Positions 46,914 through 58,297 are shown, counted from the first letter of the stretch. The stretch: DNA of 64,000 nt from Arctopsyche grandis (GCF_051622035.1 NC_135360.1:5394001-5458000); one strand, 5' to 3'. The notes: generated by a model from the letters alone, not told the origin. A program made the numbers and translations.

Positions 46914-48549
46914 CACTACCGTCCATATGTTTAAGACCAAAGTGTTTTTGGAGCATATTTTACACAATTTTGGACCAATTTAAAAAATATAAACTCAGTT
47001 ATGTTCAAAAAATACGCATTTATTAAAATAAATAAAGATATTACAACAATTAATAAACATAAAATTATAAAAAAATAAAAACGTCAAACTGAACTTTCGT
47101 CAAAAAACCCACCCTTACTTTTAATCACTGCTGCACATAGTCTCGGCATTCTATTTATTAAATTTTGAAGTGTGATGGGAGGTATGGACTTCCAACTTTC
47201 CTGTAGATGATTCCAAAACTTATTTATGGATGTTGAGCGATGGATTCTGGTTCGTCTGTCCAATTCGTCCCACAAAAGTTCTATTGGGTTTAAATCGGGG
47301 GATTGAGGAGGCCAGTTCATGATTTTTAAATTATTTTTTTCTTCTTCTTGTTGTAAGAAGTCCATGCATAGCTTTGATTTATGTTTTGGGTCATTATCTT
47401 GTTGGAATATAAAATCATGCCCACATAAGTTCCGGCCGCACGGCAAAACTTGTTCTTTTAAAATTTTCAAATACCCTTCTTTTTTTAAAATTCCATCAAT
47501 TTTGATTAAATTCCCAACTCCAGCTCTTGAGAAACATCCCCATATCATTATGGATCCACCACCATGCTTGATTGTTGGCAGCACACAGTCTGGCATCATT
47601 TTTTCTTGGGGAGTGCGCCGGACGTAAACTCGTCTTTTCGAACCGAACAATTCAAACTTCGATTCATCGGACCAAATCACTTTTGACCAATCTTCAATTG
47701 ACCAATTACGATGCTGAAGAGCCCAAGCTAGTCTTTTCGCTTTATTATTTCTTCTTAATAATGTTTTTCTTACTGCTATGCGCCCTCCCAGCTTCACTTC
47801 CATCAGCCGACGTTTAACCGTGGTGACCGATACTTTTTTGAAGGCTGTCTTTTCTATGTCAGAGGCGATTTCTGGTGCCGTTATCCTTCTATTTCGCTTG
47901 CTCAATAATATAATTTGTTGATCCAATGCTTGTGTTGTGATTCTGGGACGTCCTGATTTTGATAAATCCATAATGTTGTTAGAATTTTGGAATTTTTTTA
48001 TCGTCTGTTGTACTGCAGTCTTCGAAATATTCAGATTTTCGGCGATATATCGTTGGGTTTTTTGCTGTTTGTAAAGAGCAATAATGGCTCCTCGAGTTTC
48101 CATGGTGAGATTTTAATTTTTTCCCATATTTCTTCAAAAATTTTTGTCCTCTTTATGTATTATAAATTTTTCGCTAATACGACTTCAAAGTCTGACTGAT
48201 CAGATTAAACTGAACCAAATTCATTTAGGGTTTATTATTTTGAACTGTTTCGATGTCATATCAGCAGGATAAAATAACAAAAAAAGTTCGTAACATAAAC
48301 TGCGTATAGTAGAGTTGTCGAATTGCAACATGTGTCGATTCGTCACGCGGTGTCTTTGAGCCCATTTTGAACCCTTATATAAAAAAAACAACAAACCAAT
48401 GGGATAATCCCTGCTTTTTTTTGCTCAAATTAAATCCAAGGGTGTAGGGAAACAAATGATACCCATTTCTTTGAACTATTTTACGCTAAATTATTTTAAT
48501 GGACATTAGAAATCGAGTTATAGGTTTGGTCTTAAACATATGGACGGTA

Positions 48550-48552
<3 letters not shown>
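46914..48552 (-). mobile_element. Tc1/mariner transposon, DD38E (Intruder-like), apparently intact
   Basis: The element is 1639 bp. The terminal 28 bp on each side are perfect inverted repeats (CACTACCGTCCATA...). TA flanks both ends (46912-46913 and 48553-48554), and the site lies in a TA-rich microsatellite. One uninterrupted transposase frame fills the interior. Confidence 0.9.
47084..48103 (-). CDS. Tc1-family DD38E transposase, full-length
   Basis: The protein has 339 residues with no stop or frameshift. The N-terminal paired-like helix-turn-helix (about 1-50) includes RYIAENLNISKTAVQQTI. A GRPR AT-hook-like motif follows at 51-54, then a second HTH (about 55-110). The catalytic triad is D146 (IWSDESKFELFG), D236 (FQQDNDPKH) and E275 (PDLNPIELLW). 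Exactly 38 residues separate D236 and E275, because FLQQEEEKNN is longer than in classical DD34E enzymes. DD38E is the signature reported for the Intruder family related to Tc1. The protein cuts out the element and reinserts it at TA in the nucleus. Length, intact triad and perfect ends suggest a recent and possibly still active copy. Confidence 0.92.
   Translation of the reverse strand: METRGAIIALYKQQKTQRYIAENLNISKTAVQQTIKKFQNSNNIMDLSKSGRPRITTQALDQQIILLSKRNRRITAPEIASDIEKTAFKKVSVTTVKRRLMEVKLGGRIAVRKTLLRRNNKAKRLAWALQHRNWSIEDWSKVIWSDESKFELFGSKRRVYVRRTPQEKMMPDCVLPTIKHGGGSIMIWGCFSRAGVGNLIKIDGILKKEGYLKILKEQVLPCGRNLCGHDFIFQQDNDPKHKSKLCMDFLQQEEEKNNLKIMNWPPQSPDLNPIELLWDELDRRTRIHRSTSINKFWNHLQESWKSIPPITLQNLINRMPRLCAAVIKSKGGFFDESSV

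Positions 48553-48606
<54 letters not shown>
48553..48606. repeat. (TA)n microsatellite
   Basis: An almost pure TA run abuts the Tc1 element and is followed by degenerate TATG/TGTA repeats to about 48720. The element inserted into this tract, or the tract grew from the TA duplication. Confidence 0.9.
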
Positions 48607-48613
<7 letters not shown>

Positions 48614-49222
48614 GTATGTACATATATGTGAATATATATATTAGTAGGTGTGTATGTATATATGTGTATTTTTATGTGTGTATGTATGTATGTGTATACG
48701 TGTAAGTATTTGTGTATATATGGATGGTTTACATATATATTTATATAATTGTCTTTGGCCAGGAAGGCGCATTGGGTTTACCTGTTAGGCCTTCCTGGTA
48801 TAAATTAAATAAAAATAAAATAAAATAAAACTTGCAATATCTCGAGACTTATTTTCTCAACTTTTCGTCAACAGGAGTTTGTATATTGTATACAAATATG
48901 TTTTTTGTATACATGTATGCAATATCTTTAATATACGCGACATATTGTGATCATTCATAGATTTCTAAACTATTAACACACCTTTAAAACATATAAAAAA
49001 TCAATTCTTACTATATTTTTTTAATAGTTAATGTATGTATATTTCGTAAAATAAGTATTTCACAAGGTAAAACAATTTCGTATGTGTGTTTTGAATATAT
49101 TTATATAAACTCGACGACGAAATACACCAAAAAGTTAGGAAAACGAGTCTTGAGATATTGCAAGTTGGTGGAACGAGGTAGGCCCATTTATCAGGAATAA
49201 TAGAATGTTTTACATTCAACAC

Positions 49223-49760
49223 AGAGTATACATTTACCGAATTTTACTGTTAAATATGTGAAAAAAACCTTGTAATAAACATAGGAGACTGTCGAAAGCT
49301 CGATGTTGAGCCACATACATGTATTATAGAAATTTCACGTCAAGTGAACAATACTGTTTGGCAGGTTTGTAAGATCTAGTCTGTCGTATCAGACGGTTCC
49401 ACGACGATGATGAAGCATTAGGAGGATATCTAATTAGTATCCGGTGCTCTTATACAAGACACAAAGTCATTGCTATTTGAAATGCCGGCAATGTGGTGGA
49501 ATTCTTCCGAATGAATCCCATCGTCGTGAAAAGGCTAATACGGTATAGTAATTATTCTTAATATTTACAATATTTTGAATTACATTTAAATACCCTCTTG
49601 ATTATTTAATTACTTACATATATACTTCAATTACACAATGAATAAATCTTAAATAGTAAATAGTATTTGATTTTGTTTCATGATCACCATTTAGTTTGTT
49701 TTGTGTGCGAAAATAATATTGCAAGTGTGTTTGCAGCACAAAAGTTCAATTTTATAGTTT
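49223..49760. repeat. Part of the PRPF3 downstream flank, second copy
   Basis: GTCGAAAGCTCGATGTTGAG and GAATTACATTTAAATACC correspond in order to 37783-37975 near the first copy. No gene was seen. Confidence 0.8.
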
Positions 49761-50022
49761 TTGCTATGAATATATTGAAATTGAACACTACTTTTTACAA
49801 TATGAACTGTAACGCCAGATGTGGTACAAATTGTATCAGACCAGTACTGTATTTTTCATTAGATTTTACATAAAAAATTTCAAATGGTGCAAAATACATA
49901 TATTAACCGAGACATGAATGTATTTTAAAAGCAGGAATGGGATAACGATTCCAATGGCACATGATAGCAAATGTGTAACCTTTCTTAGCTGAGTCATTAT
50001 TGAGATATGTGATTTTATTTAA

Positions 50023-50507
50023 CCCTTTGCCCGCGGCAATAAATATAGCGAACAAGCCCTGTACACGGCACCTTTTTCGCGAATTTGGCAATCGAGTTTT
50101 GGACCTTAAATACAGATTTTAATATTTACTCAAGTAACCAGATATGTTAATTAACACATAAAGTATTATTTTAAACAATAAAATACATAATATATCTCGT
50201 AGTTTTGGATTAATTGTCAAATAATCATTCTTCATAATTGTATGAAGATGTGACGTCACATAAACGAGGTTTCAGTATGGTTCCATAAAAAACTAATTTT
50301 TGACTGGTATATATGAATTTTAAGCAAATTGAATAGATGGCATTCAACTTTCAGTAATAAATTCAACCAATTTTGAACCTTAAAACAGTTGAAATAGGCG
50401 CATATAAGGCTCAAAATCCCGTGCAAAGTTCAGAAATTCTATGGAAGACAACCGCGCTACAGACTTGTCGCCCAAAGCATCCATAGAAGACGGCCGCGGG
50501 CAAACGG
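50023..50507. mobile_element. TTAA-specific MITE, family A (copy 3)
   Basis: The element is 485 bp with TTAA at 50019-50022 and 50508-50511. The ends are CCCTTTGCCCGCGGC and, inverted, CCGTTTGCCCGCGGC. Confidence 0.88.
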
Positions 50508-51375
50508 TTAAAAGTGATATAACTTTACTAAAAGGGCATTCTTTGATGACTATACTTCCTTCAATTCTATCTAAGATGGTCAAAATGATACATATCCCGT
50601 ACAACGGAATCAGCATTATGTAGGTTTGTAAATACTACACAGTATTGCCAAATTGAAATCATTATAGGTTGATTGAATGTTGCATTGCCCGTTCTTGATT
50701 TAAAGAGCACCATTCTATAGAACATCATAGTTAAAACGAGACTTCTTACTAGTAGTTACAACAATTTGAAAAGTATACATATACATTTTGTGGAGAAAAT
50801 TGAAATTGTGCTCTCTCTTCATCACATACAATACCGTTCATACAATTTTATAAATAATGACTTTAAGGACGTTGCAATACTTCAACTTCAGTCGTCTTAT
50901 CAGTCGTTGACCACACTTTCATGTAGGGTTACAGTACGTGTACACAAACAGTATGTACTGTTGGTTCAAGGCATTCGGCGAATATCTAATTGAGTAAAGT
51001 AGGGGAGCATTATTATTTTGGCTATTTGAAATGCCAGTGGAGCTCACTGACCGAAAAGCAAAGTGAAAAAAAAATCAATTGCTTCACACTTAATATGAGT
51101 GACGGAGACAGATTCATATAGTGATATTATTCATAGGCCAATTTTTAAAGTTACTAACATCATGCCCATTAAAAAAATACATTTTGTTTTTTTAGAACAA
51201 ATTCTCATTATTTTTTCACCAATTTATTGTCTATCTTAGAAAAATTTTGATGGGCAAATATTCTGGAACAGGTGGATTACAAGGTAAAAATAATAGTTTT
51301 TAATTTGCAATTAATGCAAATATGTACATGTTTCTTTTTTCGAAAAATATTGATTTATTGCCCACATAAGCTTAA

Positions 51376-51947
51376 CCCTTTGAGTGCTGATGTCTTTTCT
51401 GTTGAAAGCCCGCCACGGTGAAAATTTCGCCAACATATCCAACTAGAATTATTTAGAAATCCAATAGAAAGCAGGTTTAAGAATTGTAGCTAATCCAAAC
51501 AAACCCTAGATAACTACCGCCGAGGATTTAAAGTTTTGTAAAGGTGTGTTTAGACTCTCTAATAAATCTTGCAACATTTTAAAATAAACAAAAGAAGTCT
51601 ATAAATGAATGTATTTTTCCAAAACTAGTTCAATATTATTTATTTTTGTTAAAATGTAATGCTCACAATCTAAATGCCAAGCCACAATCTAAAATATTCA
51701 AGAGTTAGGTATTTCTATCGGAAAAATTCTGCTATGGTTATAAATTCAGAAATTCCGGTGTAAACCAGTCTTTATAAACATTAACATGGATTACACGACC
51801 CATATTCAATGCTACCTGGAAAGACTTGAGAGCAGATAGTATTCTTGTTTACTTCGTACATGCCCAAAATACAACGCTTATCAGCGTATTTCAGGCCCAT
51901 GGACTTGTTGGCAAAACGCCGACCGGCGTTGGTCAGCATTCAAAGGG
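51376..51947. mobile_element. TTAA-specific MITE, family B
   Basis: The inverted ends are CCCTTTGAGTGCTGA and CCCTTTGAATGCTGA, with TTAA on both sides (51372-51375 and 51948-51951). The length is 572 bp, with no coding sequence. Confidence 0.88.
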
Positions 51948-52086
51948 TTAAGTGGAAAAAATAAATTATCCTATAAAATAAAAATTCAGATGCTTTTGCA
52001 TATTTCAAACACGCGACTTATCATTTGACAGATTTTGGTTCTGAAAATGCCAAGTGCCTTCAACGATCAGCAATATTGTATGTATA

Positions 52087-52445
52087 AAACGGGTTTGGTG
52101 CAAACGATCGACAAGCGCCAGATAGACTGCACCACAGATGAACTGGATGGCTGCTTTACACGCGATTCTCGACTTCACGAATGATAGATCGCACATCAGA
52201 TGACGAGTAACCTTTCGATGTGCACAGATGCAATTATTAAAATTGAGTTGGATCTTTCTGGCGAGTTTAATAAGGCAAAATTCGGAACTAAAGTATCAGA
52301 AGCAAAGAACGTATACAGGGTAGGTATGTCGGGACTTCGGGTAGATTTCGCTTAGTGTAAGTGCGAGCAGTGCGCACGCATAAGGTACACGTGTCGTTAA
52401 TCTGTGGTTCAGTCTGTCTGGCGCTTGTCGATCGTTTGCACCGCA
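52087..52445. mobile_element. Inverted-repeat element F, uninterrupted copy
   Basis: GGTGCAAACGATCGACAAGC is at the left, with its reverse complement at the right; the arms are about 40 bp. This copy contains the site that is split by the piggyBac derivative in the 41.4-42.7 kb copy. The target duplication is unclear. Confidence 0.75.
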
Positions 52446-52815
52446 CCGGTATAAAGCGTAGTTTTAAGTAAAAATGAAACAATAAAATTATCTCATTATA
52501 ATATAAAAATTATAATTTTATTATAAATTAATCATAAGAAAAAACTATAATTATAGAAAGAATTTCGTCAAAATAATAAAACAAAAAAATTCGACAAACT
52601 TATAAATGCAAGCAGGTAATGGTGAGTTAGCGAAGGCAAATTCGCCAATCTCGAGATCATAGAAAATAATTAAAATAAAATATAGGACGTGGAAGTTTGC
52701 AAGACTATGCACTAAATTAACAATCACACATATACATTATATCTTTACATCAACAATATAATCAAAATACACTTTGGAGAGTTTTCATTCACAAAAAATA
52801 GACGGAGAGAGTTCT

Positions 52816-54888
52816 TTATGGACTGTCCGTTTTCGTTTGAAGTTTTTTGTTCTTCTTGAGCGAATTGTAGAGACGCAGTTTGGCGAGCCGCTTCTCCCGT
52901 TGCTCGGGCGTCTCGTTGGCCAGCCGCTTCGCCTGGTATATTCGGAGCCTGGCCAGCCGCTTCTCGCGCTGCTCCGGAGTCTCGTTCCGCCGATGCTGCT
53001 TGGCGATCTCTCGCATCTTCCTCAAACGCAGCTCTCGCATGCTCTCCGACTCCGGTTCTCCGATCTCCAACTTGCTGGGCGACGAATCTGACAAATTTTC
53101 AACACTTTCATAGTCGGGCATTTCATTCTCTTTATAGTTGTACAAATTTGGACTGCGACATCGTCCTCGCTTCTTAAATTGAACTTCAGATTTCTTAACA
53201 GCTATCTTATCATTATTTTCTGAAAGCATAAAAAAAAAACAATTTGAGTAACGAATGGCTAATCTTTAATAATAATCTCAGCACTAAACCACTTCCTCCA
53301 ACCCAGTGCCGGTTTTAGGGCGGTGCCCAAGGGTGCCAAATAAGTTAGGGCGCTGCTCGATGCGCCAAAAGTGCTTTAAAATTAAAAATTAGACCGCCAA
53401 AGGTCCTACATTTGTACTCGGCAAATTCTATTCAAACAATCTACTGGAAAAGCCAATCTTCAAGTTAAGCTCACAGCGAATTCAAAATCTCATATTATTA
53501 GCAATGAACTAATCAATTTAAAAGCCTTTCTTTCAAATATAGTTCAAGGTAAAATTAATCCACTCATTGTACTAAATTTTATAAAACAGCACAATTTACA
53601 GGAATTATATCCAAACATTTGGGTTTCTATGCTTTTCCTGAAACTGTAGCAAGGTCTCAAGGCCGGGAAAAACGAGTATGGTAATCCAGTTTTTCTGGAT
53701 AATTTTTTTCTAAGGGTGTTCAGAAAAAATTGCCCTAGGGCGCCATTGGGTGTAAAGCTGGCACTGCTCCAACCATATCACTTGTGACCTTCATACACTC
53801 TTGGATACTACACACATATTTAAGAGCATATTCTCACCTTTCGTCCATTTTTCTAACCATATTGACATTTTAATCTCTACTACCACTACGTCAATTACTC
53901 TGGTCATACCTCATCTGTAAGACATGAGGAGATATACATACATAAGATATAGAGTTGATGACTTGTTCTAGATATAGATGCATAACTATTAACTACTTGA
54001 ACGGCTGATTATCGATTGTAATACTGGCTGACATATGGTAAATATAAAGGAGTAATAAAACCCAAAAAAATAAATGTTTTTACCTTTGGTATGCACTATA
54101 GAGCATGCGTACTCGTGTGGCCAATACTCTTCAACTTCAGCGTAGAAGGACAGGTATGGCGTAACATTCAAAAGGTCCACAAAGTAGTCTTCATTGACAT
54201 AGAACTCCTCGCTCACTTTCCCTATGATCCTACAGCAGAACCTCAAATAGCAATGGTCCCATTCGTTCATCTTCTTCCGCTCGAACTTGTCCGGGTCCAG
54301 GTTGACTTTGGTAGCGTTCTTGAAATAGAACAGTGGCACATGTTTGTTACCCGTGATGATAACATAAGGAACTACGGCCTCTTTGTTTATCCGTATGAGT
54401 CCGCACCGGTCGTCCGCGGGTATACTTTGGCCGCAGAGTTTATAACAGTCGTTGAGGAAGTTGATGAAGGAGTGCACATCGTTGAGCTCAATGAGTAGAT
54501 CACCCACGATGAACAGATCCGAGCCGAAGGAACAGTTGCTGTGATGCACGTTGATAACATTTAGTAAATGGGCCTCGGCTACTGTAGCGTGGACCGCTTT
54601 GCGGTTTAAAACTTCAGAAGCTTCCGGCTGCAGCCGGCCGGATAGGACGGTCCTGAGCATCCGCAGTGAGCAGTATTTCCGGTCTAATCTAGCAATGAAA
54701 GGGAAATGGAAGTCTGAAAATTTCTCCCATCCGAACAAACCCTTATGGCTGAGCTCATCAATGTCTTCTGCAGCTTCCTCCTCTATGATGGTGTGAGGTG
54801 GAGGTTCGCTTTTGAGATGGGTGTGGTAGGAATCCGAAGGGCCCCAGCGGGCGCTCCGCCCCTGAGTCTGCGCCCCCGGATGTCCCAT
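52816..54888 (-). CDS. Conserved insect-type protein with C-terminal STPR repeats, two exons
   Basis: Exon 1 is 54888-54084 and exon 2 is 53219-52816 on the minus strand. The donor AAAG|GTAAAA and acceptor TTTCAG|AAAA are both phase 1 and join cleanly to give 402 residues. Residues 1-268 form a globular part (GWEKFSDFHFPFIARLDRKY; CGLIRINKEAVVPYV; LRFCCRIIG) that I recall only as an uncharacterised insect family. Exon 2 encodes a basic, Ser/Glu-rich linker and two copies of NETPEQREKRLA spaced exactly 23 residues apart (about 347 and 370). This is the STPR repeat known from the silkworm fibroin-modulator-binding protein FMBP-1, where tandem repeats bind DNA; FMBP-1 has four. A nuclear DNA-binding role is inferred. 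An ATG in fair context begins the frame at 54888; an upstream exon cannot be excluded. The intron holds a hAT-like element. Confidence 0.8.
53304..53766. mobile_element. hAT-type element in the STPR-gene intron, TSD CTCCAACC
   Basis: The ends are CAGTGCCGGTTTTAGGG and, inverted, CAGTGCCAGCTTTACACC. CTCCAACC lies at 53296-53303 and 53767-53774. The element is 463 bp, with no coding sequence. Confidence 0.85.
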
Positions 54889-54915
54889 TGCGGCGGTGCC
54901 AGATGACTCAATGGT

Positions 54916-55440
54916 TCAACTGTTCAAAGCTTCCGGAAATCTCATAGGGCGAACGCATCGTACATATGTCATCTCGATTGTTGAATGCGAGAAGGAACGT
55001 AATAAAAAAAAAATACATATGACGGTGTGACCAGCACACGACTTTGTGCACTCGAATTTAATTTTTTGAATATCGTAAGGAAAAAAGCGCTCGAAATTCG
55101 AATGTTCAATATTGATAAACATTGATTTCCGGATCCGGTAATTTATCGATATTCACACTGCATTATTTTCGGCCATGTTTTTTCAATCTGTGTTTATTAA
55201 ATGATTATCTATATATTATAAAAACCATGTTTATCAAATGATTATCAGATCTATGTTCTGTGTACATAAAGTTCGGTGATTATTTGTCAAAAAGCGCTCG
55301 CCCAAAAGTAACTAAAATCTATATAACGGAACATCTGGCAGCCGAAAAGTCCATCATATAATACTAACAAGAACTCGTCTGCCAAATATTCCGTATTCGC
55401 GATTTTCTCCCTATCATGCCGAGGACAGCTTCATTTGATA
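54916..55440. other. Upstream region of the STPR gene
   Basis: The sequence is AT-rich with scraps resembling the GGTTCGGTGATTA MITEs (near 55272 and 55395). The gene's promoter should lie here, but no core element can be named. Confidence 0.35.
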
Positions 55441-55445
55441 CTTTT

Positions 55446-56025
55446 TTAGTCCACGGGATCTTCAGCATACGTATGTAGCCACATCTCAAAAGCTTCAATG
55501 CGGCTGATCATCTTGGTTTTCAGAGTCCACGTCTCACATCCGTGTAGTAATACTGTCCAGACGTAGCTCTTCGCGAATCTCAACCGCGTATGAAGATTGA
55601 GATGCTTGTTTGTAAGCACCGCCTTCATTTTTACAAATGCTGTTCTAGCCATCTCGATGCGGATTCTTAGATCTTCATCTGGGTCCATCTCTTCATTCAG
55701 CCAGGTACCCAGGTATTTGAATCTTTTGACTCTTTCTAACGGTAAACGGGTTACTTCTCAAATGTGAATCGCTAACAGGATAACCACTCGCACGGTTCTC
55801 CTGTCACACGGGAAAATTCCCATATAGAAAACTGCCTGAATATTAGTCAAATAATAAAAATCTCGTAGAAAAAAAAAGAGATCCACGCGAGCGATTTTCA
55901 TGCGAGCGGTTATCCTGTTAGCGATTCACATTTGAGAAGTAGTCACCGAACCCTTTCTAACACCTCGCCATCCAACACTAGATCACCGCTGTATGTTTGC
56001 ACGTCATCAACTACTAGCTGAACCC
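55446..56025 (-). mobile_element. LINE reverse-transcriptase fragment split by a MITE
   Basis: Minus-strand coding reads EDLRIRIEMARTAFVKMK, then FAKSYVWTVLLHGCETWTL, the C-terminal region of RTE/jockey-like RTs. The same segment is on the plus strand at 58320-58620. The MITE 55741-55952 interrupts it. It is 5'- and 3'-truncated. Confidence 0.75.
55741..55952. mobile_element. MITE with 9-bp TSD CTTTCTAAC (Mutator-like)
   Basis: The subterminal inverted repeats (TACTTCTCAAATGTGAATCG) pair over about 45 bp. The ends are GGTAAACGGGT and, inverted, GGTTCGGTGAC. CTTTCTAAC lies at 55732-55740 and 55953-55961. Confidence 0.85.
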
Positions 56026-56649
56026 GGCATACGTTGCAAAGCCACAATAACGCATACAATTCTCGTTCCCGTTCCCATTTGTCGGAAAAACGCAGGCAGC
56101 GAACACGTTGGTGGCGATGCGAAGACATTTGAAATTATAGCGTTGCAATGACACTCATTCCCGTTTTTGGGTGATTTTTTTTTTTCACGGTATACTTCCC
56201 GGACATGCATACAACAAATTCTGAAAGTTCCATCGTAATCGGTTCAGTGGTTAAGGAGCCTATTCGAGACATACAGGCAGACATTCAGTTTTATATAAAT
56301 ATAGACATTCGAATTAAAAATGGTTGTGGCTATTTGTAGGTACTATATCTGCAAATTATTGGCTATTTGCAGGTACTATATCTGCGACAGGTGCAAAGCC
56401 TTCTGCGCATGCGCGTGAACTGTCCTGTCAGCGTATTTACAGTTAAAATTTTGTTTAAACCTCTTAAAATTTAGTTCGAACTCGTAAAGTGACGTAGAGT
56501 AAAACATATAATCCAAATTACTTAATATTATTAATTGTCAGAAAATTATTATCATATATCACGTACTATAATACTGTTGCGTGGATGTGAAGAGGGGGCT
56601 TCCAGAATCGGAGAGAAAGACGCAGGAGGGTTACGTCCCATATTGCAAC

Positions 56650-57300
56650 CTGTGGATGCTATTTAGGAACTGGTTATGGAAAAATTCGTAAATATCGGAT
56701 GTAGATATCGGTAGTGTGGATATATGTAGCCAATGGCGCCGTCCACACTATCGATATCTACTACCGATATTTCCATATCCAGTTCCTAAATAGCAACCAC
56801 AGCAGTGGCGGCTCGTGAGAATTCATAGAGGGGGGGCTGCAGAGATTAATCGGGATGTAATAGCTCGTTGATCATATCTGTGATCAAATGCAGACAAAAA
56901 TAGCATGTATATGTACTCTACTGGGAGGTCTACAGCCCTGCAGCCCATATGGACTACAAAAATAGCATGCATTTGTACTATAGTGGCAGCGTTAACACTA
57001 GAGGTATCTACCGTGGTATTTGATAGAGCTATCAAATACCGCGGTATTTGATAGATCTATCCGGCCTTGGAAAACAAGAAATAGCGTTCGAGCACGCGGT
57101 ATTTGATAGATCTATCAAATACCGCGGTAGATACCTCTAGTGCTAACGCTGCCACTGGGAGGCTGTAGCCCCGCAGCCCATATATACGAGCCGCCACTGA
57201 ACCACAGGTTGCAATATAGGAACTGGATATGGAAATATCGGTAGTAGATATCGGTAGTGTGGACGACGCCAATAATTCGCAGATATATTACCTGCAAATA
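56650..57300. mobile_element. Three nested MITEs
   Basis: The outer element is recognised by GGAACTGGWTATGGAAA and ATATCGGTAGTGTGGA motifs in inverted arrangement. Inserted in it at AACCACAG (8-bp duplication) is a hAT MITE (56803-57199). Inside that is a 177-bp palindromic element (about 56981-57157) with ends AGTGGCAGCGTTA. Confidence 0.75.
56803..57199. mobile_element. hAT-type MITE, CAGTGGCGG family, TSD AACCACAG
   Basis: CAGTGGCGGCTCGT and ACGAGCCGCCACTG form the ends. A perfect AACCACAG lies at 56795-56802 and 57200-57207. The palindromic insert accounts for its excess length over the roughly 205-bp copies. Confidence 0.88.
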
Positions 57301-57301
57301 G

Positions 57302-57716
57302 CCACCGATCTCCGTGACGAGACAGAATTTTAAATTACAGAAAACGAAAATATCGGAAGGCAAAGATCAAAAATCGAAAGATCTTAAATCGAAAGATCAA
57401 AAAAAAAAAAAAATGGTGCATGGTAAACGGTACATAGTCACGTACATACTCACTTAATTTGCGCGAGCAGGATACAACAGGAACAAGAAGAACAGGCTTT
57501 TCCTCCCGTATTAATGTGCGCGCCCAGAATACGGGAGGAAAAGCATGTTCCTCTTGTTCCTGTTGTATCCTGCTCGCGCAAATTAAGTGAGTATGTACCG
57601 TTTACCATGCACCATTTTTTTTTATCTTTCGACTTAAGATCTTTCGATTTTCGATATTTGCCTTCCGATATTTGTGTTTTCTGTAATTTAACATTCTGTC
57701 TCGTCACGGAGACCGC
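57302..57716. mobile_element. Palindromic MITE family P (third full copy)
   Basis: The arms start near CTCCGTGACGAGACAG and end CTGTCTCGTCACGGAG, with a GC-rich centre CGCGCCCAGAAT. It is followed by a truncated CAGTGGCGG-family end (57720-57806). Confidence 0.8.
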
Positions 57717-57883
57717 TAAAACCGGCACTGCCGGTATGGTCAACGAGCTATTACATCCCAATTAATCCCTGCAGCCCCCCTCTATGAATTCTCACGAGCC
57801 GCCACTGGAACTGGATATGGAAATATCGGTAGTGTGGACGACGCCAATAATTCGCAGATATATTACCTGCAAACAGCCACAAC

Positions 57884-58283
57884 AAACTGATGTATAATAC
57901 ACTAGATCCGCCCTCACGTCTTATACTGGTCTCCCTTTTGGCGCATGCAAAATACATGGCGCATGCACAGTTTCTCTCAGTAGGTAGGTAGGTACCCCTC
58001 AGTTAGTGAAGACAAGATCTCCGACCAAAATCATACGTCAGGGCCCATCTATGTGTATTATGGTAATTGGACTATTCGTCACATTGGGGTGGTCGCAAAG
58101 ACAACTTTTGCCATGAAAATCGCGAATACACAATATTTGGCACTCAAGTTCTCGTTACTATGATAGCTATCGTTAGTATGATGGACTTTTTGGCTGCCAG
58201 ATGTTCCGTTATAGAGATTTTAGTGACTTTGTGACGAATAATTTGTGACCAGTAATCACCGAACCGTGTATTATACATCAATG
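57884..58283. mobile_element. MITE of the TGATGTATAATACACTAG family with a nested MITE
   Basis: It is a reverse-orientation relative of 41098-41335, flanked by GCCACAAC (57876-57883 and 58284-58291). It is split by the 204-bp element 58062-58265, which has the 9-bp duplication GTGTATTAT. Confidence 0.75.
58062..58265. mobile_element. MITE with 9-bp TSD GTGTATTAT (Mutator-like)
   Basis: The ends are GGTAATTGGACTATTCGTC and, inverted, GGTTCGGTGATTACTGGTC. GTGTATTAT lies at 58053-58061 and 58266-58274. Confidence 0.85.
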
Positions 58284-58297
58284 GCCACAACCATCTA

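Noticed and set aside
46693-46967. Open frames encoding repetitive His-Ala-Tyr-Thr peptides
   Set aside because: They are translations of the 22-bp minisatellite in any frame, with no start context or flanking coding sequence.
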